A model generated the notes under the pieces. That model did not search any database and had not been told where the DNA came from. It worked only from the letters and a program-made list of their open reading frames with translations. Below, piece after piece: positions 8,395 to 17,370 of a DNA stretch of 50,754 bases. Made by a program: the position numbers and the translations under genes. The DNA lies in assembly GCA_030537495.1 (NCBI GenBank), contig JAUNMH010000004.1, forward strand, positions 92,509-143,262, read 5' to 3'. Positions within the stretch are counted from its first letter, which is position 1. Every line of letters starts with the position of its first letter. Source of the stretch: Clostridia bacterium. GTDB taxonomy: Bacteria > Bacillota > Clostridia > Peptostreptococcales > Anaerovoracaceae.

Positions 8395-9201
8395 TTGAAA
8401 AAAGATATATCTATTCTTGTGGTAAATCCTGCTGGAAATATCACAATATTCGTACTCGACAAATTTGAACGCAGCCAATATCAAAACATCGCCACCCAGC
8501 TTCTGGCTCATAAGGAGTTTAACGCTGAGCAGGTGGCTTTTATATTAGACGAAAGCACAATGGAAATGTGTGGCTTAGAGTTTTGTGGGAACGCATCCAG
8601 AGCCTTTGCACTTATGAGTGCTAAGATTAAGGGAATGGAAGGCACAGGTTCCGCCGTTGTAAACGTAAGCGGCGTAGACCATCCTCTTTCCGTTGAAATA
8701 AATACAGAGACAAATTACACAAAAGTAAAGATGCCAATGCCGATTTCAGTTACTACCCTGTCCGATACCGGAATTCCCCTTGTGGAAAATTCCATGCTTG
8801 TGGACTTCGGCGGCATAGTGCACCTGGTATTATTCGATCAACAAGCATCAATGGAAAACTTCAACAAAGCCAAGGAGTTTGCAGACAGCATCGCACCTGC
8901 TCCGGCAACTGGCGTAATGTTCTACGACACAGTTACGGGATTCCTGACTCCTGTTGTATATGTTAAAGATGTTGATTCAACTTACTTTGAAGGCAGCTGC
9001 GGTTCCGGATCTACAGCAGTAGCCGTTGCCAAATACCTGGATCTTCCGGCAGGAACCTCCTGCGAACGCAGCTTTGAATTTCATCAGCCCGCCGGCTCAA
9101 TAACCACAACTATTTCGGTAGACTCCGGCCAGCTTGATGCCATTTACATCGAAGGTCCTATTGAGTTCGGCCAAGTAACCACAGTAGAAATAGAAGTCTA
9201 G
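8395..9201 (+). CDS. DapF-fold amino-acid racemase/epimerase family protein
   Basis: 268 aa. Start is the TTG at 8395, directly after GGGGGAGGAG. Two halves each carry a catalytic-type cysteine of the diaminopimelate epimerase fold: Cys64 in EFCGNASR and Cys202 in GSCGSGSTAVA. True DapF has CGNGxRC and ACGTGA, so this is a divergent member. The variants known in this fold include histidine racemases such as CntK and proline racemase relatives. It is monocistronic, between a tRNA and a terminator, with no lysine or metallophore genes nearby. The two-cysteine mechanism is inferred; the substrate is unknown. Confidence 0.75.
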   Translation: MKKDISILVVNPAGNITIFVLDKFERSQYQNIATQLLAHKEFNAEQVAFILDESTMEMCGLEFCGNASRAFALMSAKIKGMEGTGSAVVNVSGVDHPLSVEINTETNYTKVKMPMPISVTTLSDTGIPLVENSMLVDFGGIVHLVLFDQQASMENFNKAKEFADSIAPAPATGVMFYDTVTGFLTPVVYVKDVDSTYFEGSCGSGSTAVAVAKYLDLPAGTSCERSFEFHQPAGSITTTISVDSGQLDAIYIEGPIEFGQVTTVEIEV

Positions 9202-9204
9202 ACC

Positions 9205-9235
9205 AGTCTAGACCGCTAAGGTCTAGACTTTTTTT
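9205..9235 (+). terminator. Terminator of the DapF-fold gene
   Basis: AGTCTAGACC pairs perfectly with GGTCTAGACT and is followed by seven Ts; it starts 4 bases after the stop. Confidence 0.9.
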
Positions 9236-9271
9236 CTCGCCAGCAGTGACCAGCGATTGGCCTAGCCGCGC

Positions 9272-10381
9272 CTATTTCAAATTCTCAGGATTCAAGCCCT
9301 CAAGTTCAGGCAGTACAAAGATGCCGTCCTTTCTGATAAGCACATCGTCGAACCAGATTTCGCCGCCACCGTACTCAGGACGCTGAATCATTACAAGGTC
9401 CCAGTGAACTGCGGACTTGTTTCCGTTCGGTGCATCATCGTAACACATTCCCGGTGTCAAGTGGAAGCTACCTGCAATTTTCTCATCAAAAAGCGTATCC
9501 TTCATCGGATCAAGAACGTATGGGTTCACGCCAATGGCAAATTCCCCAAAGAAACGCGCGCCCTCGTCTGTATCAAGCAGTCTGTTAATGCGCTCATTAT
9601 CGTTAGCTGTCGCCTTGACGATTTTACCATTCTCAACCTCGAAGCGAATGTCTTGGAACGTAAAGCCTTCCTCCAGGCTCACCGTATTATAGTGAATATA
9701 TCCGTTCATGCTGTCCTTCACCGGCGCAGTGTACACCTCCCCGTCAGGGATGTTGCAATCGCCGTCACACTTCACCGCAGGAATTCCCTTAATAGAGAAA
9801 GTTAAATCAGTGTCCGGACCGACCAGGCGCACCTTGTCGGTTTTGTTCATCAAAACCACCAGCGGGTCCATGGCTTTGCTCATTTTCTCATAGTCCAAAG
9901 TGCACACGTTGTAGTAGAACTCTGCGAAAGCGTCGCGGCTTGTGTTGGCTAACTGTGCCATAGATGCGGATGGGTAGCGAAGCACGCACCACTTGGTTTT
10001 GCTCACTCTGTAGTCAAGAACCGGGCCGAGCACGCGATTATAAATTGACATTTTTTCAGACGGTACATCAGCCAGTTCTGTGCTGTTGTCGCCGCCGCGA
10101 ATTGCAATGTAAGCGTCCATGCCCTGCATCTGCTGCATCTGGCACTCTCTCATGAATTCAATCTGCTCCTCGTCGCACCCCATGAGAATTTCTCTGGTAA
10201 CCTCCGCATCGCAAATAGTTACATAAGGTTTAGCACCTACAGCGTATGCATTTTTTACGATTTCCTTAACCAAATCCTTGCAGTCATTACCCTCATAATC
10301 TATGAGGATTTTCTCGTCCTTCTGCAATTTGCAAGAATAACCTGTAAGCAGGTCCGCCAGTTTTTTGTTTCTGATGTCCAT
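9272..10381 (-). CDS. Aminopeptidase, family M29
   Basis: 369 aa, typical of AmpS/PepS-type M29 metallo-aminopeptidases that remove N-terminal residues from peptides in the cytosol. Family blocks are the N-terminal KLADLLTGYS, the centre CNIPDGEVYTAPVKDS with the metal-ligand Glu, GEFAIGVNPY, and the C-terminal HLTPGMCYDD with SAVHWDLVM. A GGGAGG-type ribosome site precedes the ATG. The ATPase gene lies 21 bases upstream on the same strand, so the two may share a transcript. Confidence 0.93.
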   Translation of the reverse strand: MDIRNKKLADLLTGYSCKLQKDEKILIDYEGNDCKDLVKEIVKNAYAVGAKPYVTICDAEVTREILMGCDEEQIEFMRECQMQQMQGMDAYIAIRGGDNSTELADVPSEKMSIYNRVLGPVLDYRVSKTKWCVLRYPSASMAQLANTSRDAFAEFYYNVCTLDYEKMSKAMDPLVVLMNKTDKVRLVGPDTDLTFSIKGIPAVKCDGDCNIPDGEVYTAPVKDSMNGYIHYNTVSLEEGFTFQDIRFEVENGKIVKATANDNERINRLLDTDEGARFFGEFAIGVNPYVLDPMKDTLFDEKIAGSFHLTPGMCYDDAPNGNKSAVHWDLVMIQRPEYGGGEIWFDDVLIRKDGIFVLPELEGLNPENLK

Positions 10382-10402
10382 GATGTTTACCTCCCTTAAT
10401 TT

Positions 10403-11743
10403 TTACTTCCACGTTTTCAAATACTTTTTTATCATAAATGCACAAAAATATGGAAAAGTATACACGTTATTTGCGCATCCAATGTTTAAGTCAGCCAACT
10501 TTATGCCGTGGCTTATATCACTATAGTTTTTATTCTTTATCAAAACTTCCAGAGATTTTGATTTATCGTTATTTGACTTTACTTCTACAGGAATCAGCTC
10601 ATTTGTTGATCTTACAAAGAAGTCCTCTTCTAAGGTAGAGTTGTCCTTTTTGTAATAATAAAGGCCTAATCCTTGCTTCACAAAGGCTTCTGCTACGAAA
10701 TTTTCATATAACGCTCCCTTATATATACCAAGGTTTTTATTAGCTCTTAGGTCTTCCTGAGCTTCTTCATCTAATGTAGAAATTAACAAGCCTGTATCTG
10801 GATAATACAGCTTGAACTTGCTGTCATCAGCGTTACCTTTCAGTGGCAACTCAGGAAAAAACATGCAATTGCATTCTGTAACGACGCCTGCATCAATCAA
10901 CCATTCTATGCAGCCAGTATACTCTCTCGACCTTGCATTTTTACTGATTTTACTAAATTGAAATTTCTTGTTCTCTTTGGCCAATTGTGATGGAACGCTT
11001 CGATAAACGCTGAGTATTTTTGTTTGGTCTAGCCCATAAGCATATTTTCTTACATCTTCTTCGTAGTCCATTCTTATTTGTTTCTGAATTTCCAGAGAAT
11101 CAGAAAATGTCCCTGTCTGAATATAACTCTTTACCACATCTGGCATTCCACCTAACACACAGTAATCCATAAATAATGATTTGTAAACAGACATCTCCGT
11201 TGCACTAAAAGGTTCCATTTCTACCATATGTGTCAGGATATCTGAAATCTGTTCATCGCTATAACCTTTGGCCCAAAGAAACTCTTCGAAATCCATGGAA
11301 AACATTTCGTAGTCGGTTTTGTTACCAACACTATTACTATGGATTTTTTTATAATTTATACCCAGCATTGAACCACTGCAAATTACATCGTAATTCCCAT
11401 CTTCCCGAAAAGCTTTCAGACATGTTGCTACGTCTGGGTATTCTTGAATCTCATCGAAAATAATGAGGGTTTCATTGGGAATGAATTTGATTTTGGGATC
11501 TGTAAGTGATATGTTTTTTATGATAGTCTCTACATTATATCCATCTTCTACTATGTTTGAATATTTTTTATCCAGAACAAAATTAATATAAATGATGTTA
11601 CTATAGTTTTCATTGGCAAAGTGAAGTATGGATTCTGTCTTTCCAATCTGCCTTGCTCCCTTTACTATCAAAGGCTTTCGCATAGGATTCTGCTTCCATT
11701 CTGCTAGAAAGTCATCAATTTTTCTTCTCAAATACATATACAT
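10403..11743 (-). CDS. AAA ATPase with DUF4143 domain
   Basis: 446 aa from the ATG at 11743, chosen because AAGGGAGGGGG ends 2 bases before it; the frame is open 18 codons further up. Walker A is GARQIGKTES and Walker B is LIIFDEIQEYP, followed by the sensor-like VICSGS. The second half is DUF4143, ending in a LIPVEVKS block reminiscent of restriction-type nuclease folds. The family is widespread as orphan genes in gut Clostridia and Bacteroidetes; its cellular role is not settled. The promoter is embedded in a four-copy repeat array, so regulation looks tight and perhaps autogenous. Confidence 0.88.
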   Translation of the reverse strand: MYMYLRRKIDDFLAEWKQNPMRKPLIVKGARQIGKTESILHFANENYSNIIYINFVLDKKYSNIVEDGYNVETIIKNISLTDPKIKFIPNETLIIFDEIQEYPDVATCLKAFREDGNYDVICSGSMLGINYKKIHSNSVGNKTDYEMFSMDFEEFLWAKGYSDEQISDILTHMVEMEPFSATEMSVYKSLFMDYCVLGGMPDVVKSYIQTGTFSDSLEIQKQIRMDYEEDVRKYAYGLDQTKILSVYRSVPSQLAKENKKFQFSKISKNARSREYTGCIEWLIDAGVVTECNCMFFPELPLKGNADDSKFKLYYPDTGLLISTLDEEAQEDLRANKNLGIYKGALYENFVAEAFVKQGLGLYYYKKDNSTLEEDFFVRSTNELIPVEVKSNNDKSKSLEVLIKNKNYSDISHGIKLADLNIGCANNVYTFPYFCAFMIKKYLKTWK

Positions 11744-11762
11744 TCCCCCTCCCTTGGCTATA

Positions 11763-11791
11763 AGTCTATCACATTTTATGAGGGTATTCAA
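11763..11791 (-). promoter_or_regulatory. Promoter of the DUF4143 ATPase with repeat in its spacer
   Basis: On the minus strand TTGAAT (11786-11791) and TAGACT (11763-11768) are 17 bases apart. The spacer is filled by the gene-proximal repeat ATACCCTCATAAAATGTGA, so a protein bound there would block RNA polymerase. Confidence 0.65.
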
Positions 11792-11880
11792 CATCATCTT
11801 TCACGTTTTATGAGGGTATGTCGCTACTTCTCTCACATTTTATGAGGGTATATCGGCATTCCTCTCACATTTTATGAGAT
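11769..11880. repeat. Four direct repeats at exact 32-bp spacing (operator-like)
   Basis: Copies of TCACATTTTATGAGGGTAT begin at 11769, 11801, 11833 and 11865. The second has one change (TCACG) and the last keeps only the first 14 bases. The 13-base spacers are unrelated. The constant period of about three helical turns places all copies on one face of the DNA. The array separates the divergent ATPase and lipid kinase genes. Confidence 0.9.
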
Positions 11881-11892
11881 TTTAACTTGCAC

Positions 11893-11921
11893 TTGAAATT
11901 GAGCATAAGCCCGTATAAAAT
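11893..11921 (+). promoter_or_regulatory. Promoter of the lipid kinase gene
   Basis: TTGAAA and TAAAAT, 17 bases apart. The -10 ends 6 bases before the ATG and there is no Shine-Dalgarno sequence, so the transcript may be leaderless. Confidence 0.5.
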
Positions 11922-11927
11922 AATAGT

Positions 11928-12869
11928 ATGAGAAATTATTTTATTATTAATCCCGCCGCTGGGCAGGGAAAAGGCATTAACAAATTAAAGAATGAAATAA
12001 AACAGGTCTCCCACGACTTGGGACTTGAGAGCAGCATTTATATAACCAAATCCATCCACGACGGTGAGAAATATGCTCGCTACACAGCAGAAAAACTAGA
12101 AGGAGATAAAGCAAGATTCATTGTGTGCGGCGGGGATGGAACAGTCAACGAGGTTGTAAATGGCTGCTTTGGTTTTGATAATATTTCTGTTGGCGTCATG
12201 CCAATTGGAACCGGCAACGACTGGGTGAGAAACTTCCCCGAAGCCGGTGACTTCATGTCCGCCAAAGCGCAGCTGTTAGGTCAGGCTCGTGATGTTGACC
12301 TGATCAAATACTCTGGGATAATTGACGGCAAACACCAGGAAAGATACTGCGTCAACATGTTCAATATCGGTTTTGATTGCAACACAGTGGCCGCAGCTGC
12401 CGAGCTAAAAAAGAAACCTTTCATCGCTGGCTCCATGGCCTACATGCTTGGAATTCTAATCGAATTCATAAAAAAAGACACCATCGGAATCAAGCTAGTA
12501 TGCGACGGTGAAACTATATTAGAGGATGACGTCCTTCTTTGTTCAATTTCAAATGGAAGCTTCTGCGGTGGCGGTGTCCATACTATGCCTCAGGCATCCA
12601 TCGACGACGGACTTTTCGACCTAAGCACGATCCAAAACGTCAGCAGACGCGAATTCCTGAAGCTGTTCCCAAGCTACAAAGCGGGCACACACCTTCAAAT
12701 TCCAGGCATTGAAGACGTTATCAAAGTCAGCAAGCACAAGTCCTTGACACTAGTTCCAAAGAACGGAACCTTCCTACTTTGCGCCGACGGAGAAATCACA
12801 ACCGCAGAAACTGTAGATTTCGAAATCGAACCAAAGGCGCTGAAGTTTAACGTTCCGGCTAAGGTATAA
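11928..12869 (+). CDS. Diacylglycerol/lipid kinase (DagK/YegS family)
   Basis: 313 aa, family length. The N-terminal kinase domain shows NPAAGQGKG, the nucleotide-binding GGDGTVNEVVNG and PIGTGNDWVRNF; the C-terminal beta domain contains SNGSFCGGG and DDGLFDLSTI. DagK-type enzymes recycle diacylglycerol to phosphatidic acid at the membrane face, but family members also phosphorylate other lipids, so the substrate is not fixed. The gene is divergent from the DUF4143 ATPase and ends in a strong terminator. The last codons are part of a 17-base tandem repeat (12864-12897) that also contains the stop codon. Confidence 0.9.
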   Translation: MRNYFIINPAAGQGKGINKLKNEIKQVSHDLGLESSIYITKSIHDGEKYARYTAEKLEGDKARFIVCGGDGTVNEVVNGCFGFDNISVGVMPIGTGNDWVRNFPEAGDFMSAKAQLLGQARDVDLIKYSGIIDGKHQERYCVNMFNIGFDCNTVAAAAELKKKPFIAGSMAYMLGILIEFIKKDTIGIKLVCDGETILEDDVLLCSISNGSFCGGGVHTMPQASIDDGLFDLSTIQNVSRREFLKLFPSYKAGTHLQIPGIEDVIKVSKHKSLTLVPKNGTFLLCADGEITTAETVDFEIEPKALKFNVPAKV

Positions 12870-12905
12870 TTCCACAAAAAGTATAATTCCACAAAAAATT
12901 ATTTA

Positions 12906-12934
12906 GGGAAGGTGCAATCACCTTCCCAATTTTA
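12906..12934 (+). terminator. Terminator between the lipid kinase and DUF4317 genes
   Basis: GGGAAGGTG and CACCTTCCC form a perfect 9-bp stem with a CAAT loop, followed by AATTTTATT. Confidence 0.85.
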
Positions 12935-12968
12935 TTGCCTTTTGGCGCTACTATATGCCGCCGCTCTG

Positions 12969-14114
12969 CTATTCTATACTTTCCAGGCTAATTGCCATAC
13001 CATTAATCTCCACGCCGTTTCCAGCAGGCACAATAATGTACTTGCAGCCGTCAATTACTTGAGTCTTTATCATGTGGCTGTTTTCCGGTGCAATGCTGAT
13101 TTTCACCTCAGGCGTCTCAATTTCAAACTTCTTAGTTTCCACAATATTCTTTGGATCAAGAACTGCGTGCTCACCGAAGCGTTCTTTGCAAGCCGCTGTG
13201 AAGTTTTCAACTTTCTCAGCACTCACTCCACTTTCCTGAAGCATATCCCCCACAGTAGAAATTGAAAGTTCTAAGTTCTCAGGATCCTTGGAAATCTCAT
13301 GATTTTCAATCTTATCCCTAACGCTTTCACTAAGCATTCTCACAACTTCAAGGGAACAATCCTCATCCAAAGTCACCGCCATAACATTTTGAAACTCACT
13401 GCGCTGCTCAGGGGCACTCATTGGCGCCTGCTCAACATGAAAAAGTTCGTCTAGAAGTTCCTGATATAAGTTTGCCGGCTTTTTCGTGTAGAATATCGCG
13501 TTATAAATGTTAGTACTTCTGTCGTCAAAGGCAGGGAACATAAATCCAAGCTCCGGCGATGCTGCAATCTGACCAGTAGATGTTGTGTGGAACTCGCCGT
13601 CATCGCCGTTATACTGCAGCTTCATCTTCGGCGGTTTCACCGGGCAAACGCAGCACAAGAAATACTTGTAAACCTCGCTGCCACCGACATCCATGTCCTC
13701 TAGGTTAGAGTCGCGGTACGCAATGTCATAGGCATCATGTGCCATCAATATCAAGAAATTATCTTCATCAAAACTCACATTGGGCACTATTCGTGCCACT
13801 AGCGCATCTCTAGCTTCCTTGTCCCTAAGGTCACTGTCCTTAAGTTTCATAAGAAGTTCATGTTCTTCACTTCCCTCCACCTGCTCAGTGGTAAAAGGAA
13901 TATCTATCAGATTTCTGCCAATCTGTCCAGACATAGTCTTCTTCAGAATGGACAGGTACATATCAACCTCCGATGGGTCCATTACACCCAGCGAAGTGTC
14001 AAAGGACGAAATGATGTCCTTATTGCTATTTATATAGTAGCCGTAAATTGTGCTTACAGCGTTATAATCATTTTTCCATCTTCTTCTAAGTTCAGCAAAT
14101 TCGTTTTTTATCAT
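12969..14114 (-). CDS. DUF4317 family protein
   Basis: 381 aa. The N-terminus (NEFAELRRRWK ... STIYGYYI) and the central CVCPVKPPKMKLQY block fit the DUF4317 family, which is confined to Clostridia-like bacteria and has no assigned function. No signal peptide or membrane helix is seen; the protein is acidic and probably cytosolic. It is the last gene of the rmuC, phosphoesterase, deoB, pdp run, 29 bases after pdp. Its place in that operon is the only clue to its role. Confidence 0.8.
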   Translation of the reverse strand: MIKNEFAELRRRWKNDYNAVSTIYGYYINSNKDIISSFDTSLGVMDPSEVDMYLSILKKTMSGQIGRNLIDIPFTTEQVEGSEEHELLMKLKDSDLRDKEARDALVARIVPNVSFDEDNFLILMAHDAYDIAYRDSNLEDMDVGGSEVYKYFLCCVCPVKPPKMKLQYNGDDGEFHTTSTGQIAASPELGFMFPAFDDRSTNIYNAIFYTKKPANLYQELLDELFHVEQAPMSAPEQRSEFQNVMAVTLDEDCSLEVVRMLSESVRDKIENHEISKDPENLELSISTVGDMLQESGVSAEKVENFTAACKERFGEHAVLDPKNIVETKKFEIETPEVKISIAPENSHMIKTQVIDGCKYIIVPAGNGVEINGMAISLESIE

Positions 14115-14143
14115 ATATTAACAATTCCTCCGATTTATATGCT

Positions 14144-15451
14144 TTACAGTCCTAGCACTTCCTTCACCAGCGCCTCCTTCTCAGGAGCATCATCTCCGAT
14201 TACAAAGGCGCGCATAGCCTCGGCTGCGCCTATTTCAAGCTTGGCCTGGTCGTTGCCATAAGCAGTTGCAAGGACGTCACCGGCTGCAACCTTGTCGCCG
14301 ACTTTCTTGTGTAGGTAGATTCCTGCTGACAGGTCCACTGGGTCTTCCTTGCGAAGTCTACCTGCTCCGGTATGTTGAGAAGCAAGGCCAATTGATTCAG
14401 CCTTAATCTTCTGAACGAATCCATAAGAATCTGAAACGATATCAAGGGAAAGCTTAGCAGGTCCAAATAAAGAGTAGTCATCCAGAACCTGAGGGTTTCC
14501 GCCCTGGGCCTCAATAAACTGGCGAAGTTTCTCGAGTCCACGGCCGCTCTCCAAAGCATCCTTAGCCATAGCATCGCCTTCCTCGATAGAAGAAGCCTTT
14601 CCGCCCACATAAATCATAGTTCCGGCAAGTCTCAAAGATAATTCAGTAATGTCCGCTGGGCCTTGACCTTTCAAGGTTTCTATAGCCTCGATTACCTCAA
14701 GGGAGTTACCCACTGCCTGTCCTAGTGGCTGATTCATATCTGTAATTAATGCCACTGTTTTTTTACCAGCTGCCTGACCGATTTCACACATAGTCTTTCC
14801 TAGCGCTGATGCATCCTCAGGAGTCTTCATAAAGGCGCCGTCGCCGCACTTAACGTCAAGGACAATGGCGTCGCTACCGGCTGCCAATTTCTTGCTCATG
14901 ATGCTTGATGAAATTAGACTGAGATTTTCAACTGTTCCCGTAACATCACGCAAAGCATAAATCTTCTTATCTGCTGGTGCAATGTGGCCTGTCTGGCCGA
15001 TTACAGCCATTCCAATGCTATTAACTTGCGCCAGGAATTCCTCCGGCTCCATAGCCGTCTTAAATCCCGGAATGGACTCCATTTTGTCCACAGTTCCACC
15101 TGTGAAGCCAAGACCCCTGCCACTCATTTTGGCAATGGGTACGCCGCAGGCTGCTACAAGAGGCGCCACGATTAAGGTGGTTTTGTCCCCTACGCCACCT
15201 GTGGAGTGCTTGTCAACCTTGATGCCGGTGATGGCAGTCAGGTCAATGGTGTCGCCGGAACGTCTCATGACATCTGTGAGCTGGAAGGTTTCTTCCTTGT
15301 CCATTTTCTGAAAATATATTGCCATAAGAAGGGCGGATGCCTGGTAGTCAGGGATTTCGCCCTTGGTGTATCCGTTTACGAAGAATTCGATCTCTTCTTT
15401 TGACAGCTTGCCGCCGTCTCTTTTCTTTGTAATTATATCTACAATGTTCAT
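14144..15451 (-). CDS. pdp: Pyrimidine-nucleoside phosphorylase
   Basis: 435 aa. It cleaves thymidine, deoxyuridine and uridine with phosphate to the base and (deoxy)ribose-1-phosphate, which DeoB then converts to the 5-phosphate. Diagnostic motifs are KHSTGGVGDKTTL (phosphate and substrate loop) and SGRGLGFTGGTVDKMESIPGF. The length suits Pdp of Gram-positives, though thymidine phosphorylase DeoA is the close alternative. The start lies 4 bases after the deoB stop, so the two are coupled. Confidence 0.93.
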   Translation of the reverse strand: MNIVDIITKKRDGGKLSKEEIEFFVNGYTKGEIPDYQASALLMAIYFQKMDKEETFQLTDVMRRSGDTIDLTAITGIKVDKHSTGGVGDKTTLIVAPLVAACGVPIAKMSGRGLGFTGGTVDKMESIPGFKTAMEPEEFLAQVNSIGMAVIGQTGHIAPADKKIYALRDVTGTVENLSLISSSIMSKKLAAGSDAIVLDVKCGDGAFMKTPEDASALGKTMCEIGQAAGKKTVALITDMNQPLGQAVGNSLEVIEAIETLKGQGPADITELSLRLAGTMIYVGGKASSIEEGDAMAKDALESGRGLEKLRQFIEAQGGNPQVLDDYSLFGPAKLSLDIVSDSYGFVQKIKAESIGLASQHTGAGRLRKEDPVDLSAGIYLHKKVGDKVAAGDVLATAYGNDQAKLEIGAAEAMRAFVIGDDAPEKEALVKEVLGL

Positions 15452-15455
15452 AACT

Positions 15456-16631
15456 CTACCTCAAAATATCCTTTAAGAAGCTTGTTCCGATTGCTGTCGG
15501 TGCAACGCCAAGGTAGTCGCAGATAGTTGCGCCAACATCTGCAAAGGTTTTTCTCACGCCTAGGTCAGTGCCAGGCTTAACGTTTTTACCATATACCACT
15601 AGAGGAACGTATTCTCTTGTGTGGTCCCAGCCTGTGTGAACTGGGTCGTTTCCGTGGTCAGCACAGATGAATAAAATATCCTCATCCTTCATCTTAGCAA
15701 TGATTTCAGGAATTCTTGCGTCGAACTCCATAATCGCCTTTCCATAACCAACAGGATTTCTTCTATGACCGTATTCGGAGTCGAAATCTACCAAGTTAGT
15801 AAAGATGAAGCCTTCAAAATCAGTTTCAAGAGCTGCAAGAGTTTTGTCAACGCCGTCCATGTTATTGTCAGTATGAACGGAAATGCTAACGCCGTTATTG
15901 TTGAAAATATTGCTGATTTTGCCTACAGTGTAAGTAATTTTGCCGCCGTACTTAACGTTGTCTAAAGTGGTTTTACCGCTTGGGTCAACAGCGTAGTCCT
16001 TACGGTCAGAAGTTCTCTTTCTGTGGCCGTTTTCATCGATAATGTAAGGTCTTGCAATTACTCTGCCGCAAGCCCAGTCGCCAACAAGCATCTTTCTTGC
16101 GATTTCGCAGATTTCGTATAATCTTTCCAACGGAATTACAGCGGTGTTTGCCGCAATCTGGAACACACTGTCCGCGGAAGTATATACGATAGGCTTGCCT
16201 GTCGCTTCGTGCTCAGCGCCTAGTCTTTCAATGATTTCAGTTCCTGAGGCTGTGCAGTTTCCTAAAACTTCTACGCCAATAGCCTCTTCGTAGGCTTTGA
16301 TAAATTCCTTGGGAAATCCTTCAGGGTAGGTTTTGAACGGGGTCTTAGTCTCAAGGCCAGAGATTTCCCAGTGACCTGTGATCGTGTCCTTACCCTTAGA
16401 CACTTCGCTCATTTTACCAAAGGCGCCTTCCGGTGCGTCCACGGCGAACTTCCCGCCGGCCGCGCCTGCAATATTACCAAACCCCAAACGGGCTAAGTTG
16501 GGAATCGCCAGCCCAGGCACATTTTCTGCGATATGCCCAAAGGTATTCGCTCCCTTATCTCCATAGTTTTCTGCATCAGGAAGTTCTCCGATGCCAAGGC
16601 TGTCCATTACAATTATAGTTGCTCTTTTCAT
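15456..16631 (-). CDS. deoB: Phosphopentomutase
   Basis: 391 aa, typical. It interconverts (deoxy)ribose-1-phosphate and -5-phosphate using two metal ions. Seen are the N-terminal IVMDSLGIGELPDA metal site, the phosphorylated Thr region KGKDTITGHWE, and the C-terminal CADHGNDP and HTREYVPLVVYG ligand blocks of the alkaline-phosphatase superfamily. It sits between the phosphoesterase (2-base gap) and pdp, linking nucleoside cleavage to the DeoC reaction. Confidence 0.96.
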   Translation of the reverse strand: MKRATIIVMDSLGIGELPDAENYGDKGANTFGHIAENVPGLAIPNLARLGFGNIAGAAGGKFAVDAPEGAFGKMSEVSKGKDTITGHWEISGLETKTPFKTYPEGFPKEFIKAYEEAIGVEVLGNCTASGTEIIERLGAEHEATGKPIVYTSADSVFQIAANTAVIPLERLYEICEIARKMLVGDWACGRVIARPYIIDENGHRKRTSDRKDYAVDPSGKTTLDNVKYGGKITYTVGKISNIFNNNGVSISVHTDNNMDGVDKTLAALETDFEGFIFTNLVDFDSEYGHRRNPVGYGKAIMEFDARIPEIIAKMKDEDILFICADHGNDPVHTGWDHTREYVPLVVYGKNVKPGTDLGVRKTFADVGATICDYLGVAPTAIGTSFLKDILR

Positions 16632-16633
16632 TT

Positions 16634-17350
16634 TTAATCTTCCCCCTCTTCTGTATAAATAAGCTTAGGCATGCACTCGAGATAGTCAAGTGACACCAGC
16701 TTGTATTCCACTCCATTAAAGTTGCCCTTCAGGCCGTTTTTGAAAGCTTCCTTCCCGTGAAGGTGCCCATAAATGCAAGTCGTGGCCCCATACTGTTCCA
16801 GTAGCTGTGTGAACCCCGAACCCTGCATTTTGTCATTAGTCGGCGGATAATGCAGCGCCGCTATAATGCGCTCCGCCCCATGCTTCCTTGCCTCCTGGAG
16901 AGAAAACTCCAGCCTGAGAAGTTCTCTCTTGTAAATTTTCTCATCGTGCTCACCGAATCCTTCCGTGCCCGGACAAATCCACCCTCGGCTGCCGCAAATC
17001 CAGACGCCTTCTTCAGCCTCAACGCTGGTGTTCTGCAGAAAAAGCATATCGTCGTGCAGCTTGTTCAGCTTGCCCACGCCCATCCACCAAAGATCGTGAT
17101 TTCCCTTAGTGAGAATCTTCTTTCCCGGCAAATTGTGAATCCAGTCTAAATCCGCCAAAGCCTCATCAAGCCTCAGCCCCCAGGAAATGTCACCTGGAAT
17201 AATTACAGTATCTTCATCCCCAACCACGGCTCGCCAGTTCTCCTCAAGCTTCTTGTCGTGTTCCTTCCACCTGGCACCAAAAATGTCCATAGGTTTCTCG
17301 ATTCTCTCGTCCATAGAAAGGTGAAGATCTCCTATTGCATATATACTCAT
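16634..17350 (-). CDS. Calcineurin-like metallophosphoesterase
   Basis: 238 aa. All five metallophosphoesterase blocks are present: GDLHL, GDISWG, GNHDLWW, LHYPP and YGHLHG. The form is that of small cytosolic phosphohydrolases found in many Firmicutes; the substrate cannot be read from sequence. It lies tightly between rmuC (20-base gap) and deoB (2-base gap). Confidence 0.9.
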   Translation of the reverse strand: MSIYAIGDLHLSMDERIEKPMDIFGARWKEHDKKLEENWRAVVGDEDTVIIPGDISWGLRLDEALADLDWIHNLPGKKILTKGNHDLWWMGVGKLNKLHDDMLFLQNTSVEAEEGVWICGSRGWICPGTEGFGEHDEKIYKRELLRLEFSLQEARKHGAERIIAALHYPPTNDKMQGSGFTQLLEQYGATTCIYGHLHGKEAFKNGLKGNFNGVEYKLVSLDYLECMPKLIYTEEGED

Positions 17351-17370
17351 ACCCTTTCCGTAAAATCTCC

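Noticed and set aside
11769..11880. Four evenly spaced repeats could be a CRISPR array
   Set aside because: The spacers are only 13 bases, the repeat is 19 bases and not palindromic, no cas genes are present, and one copy sits precisely in a promoter spacer.
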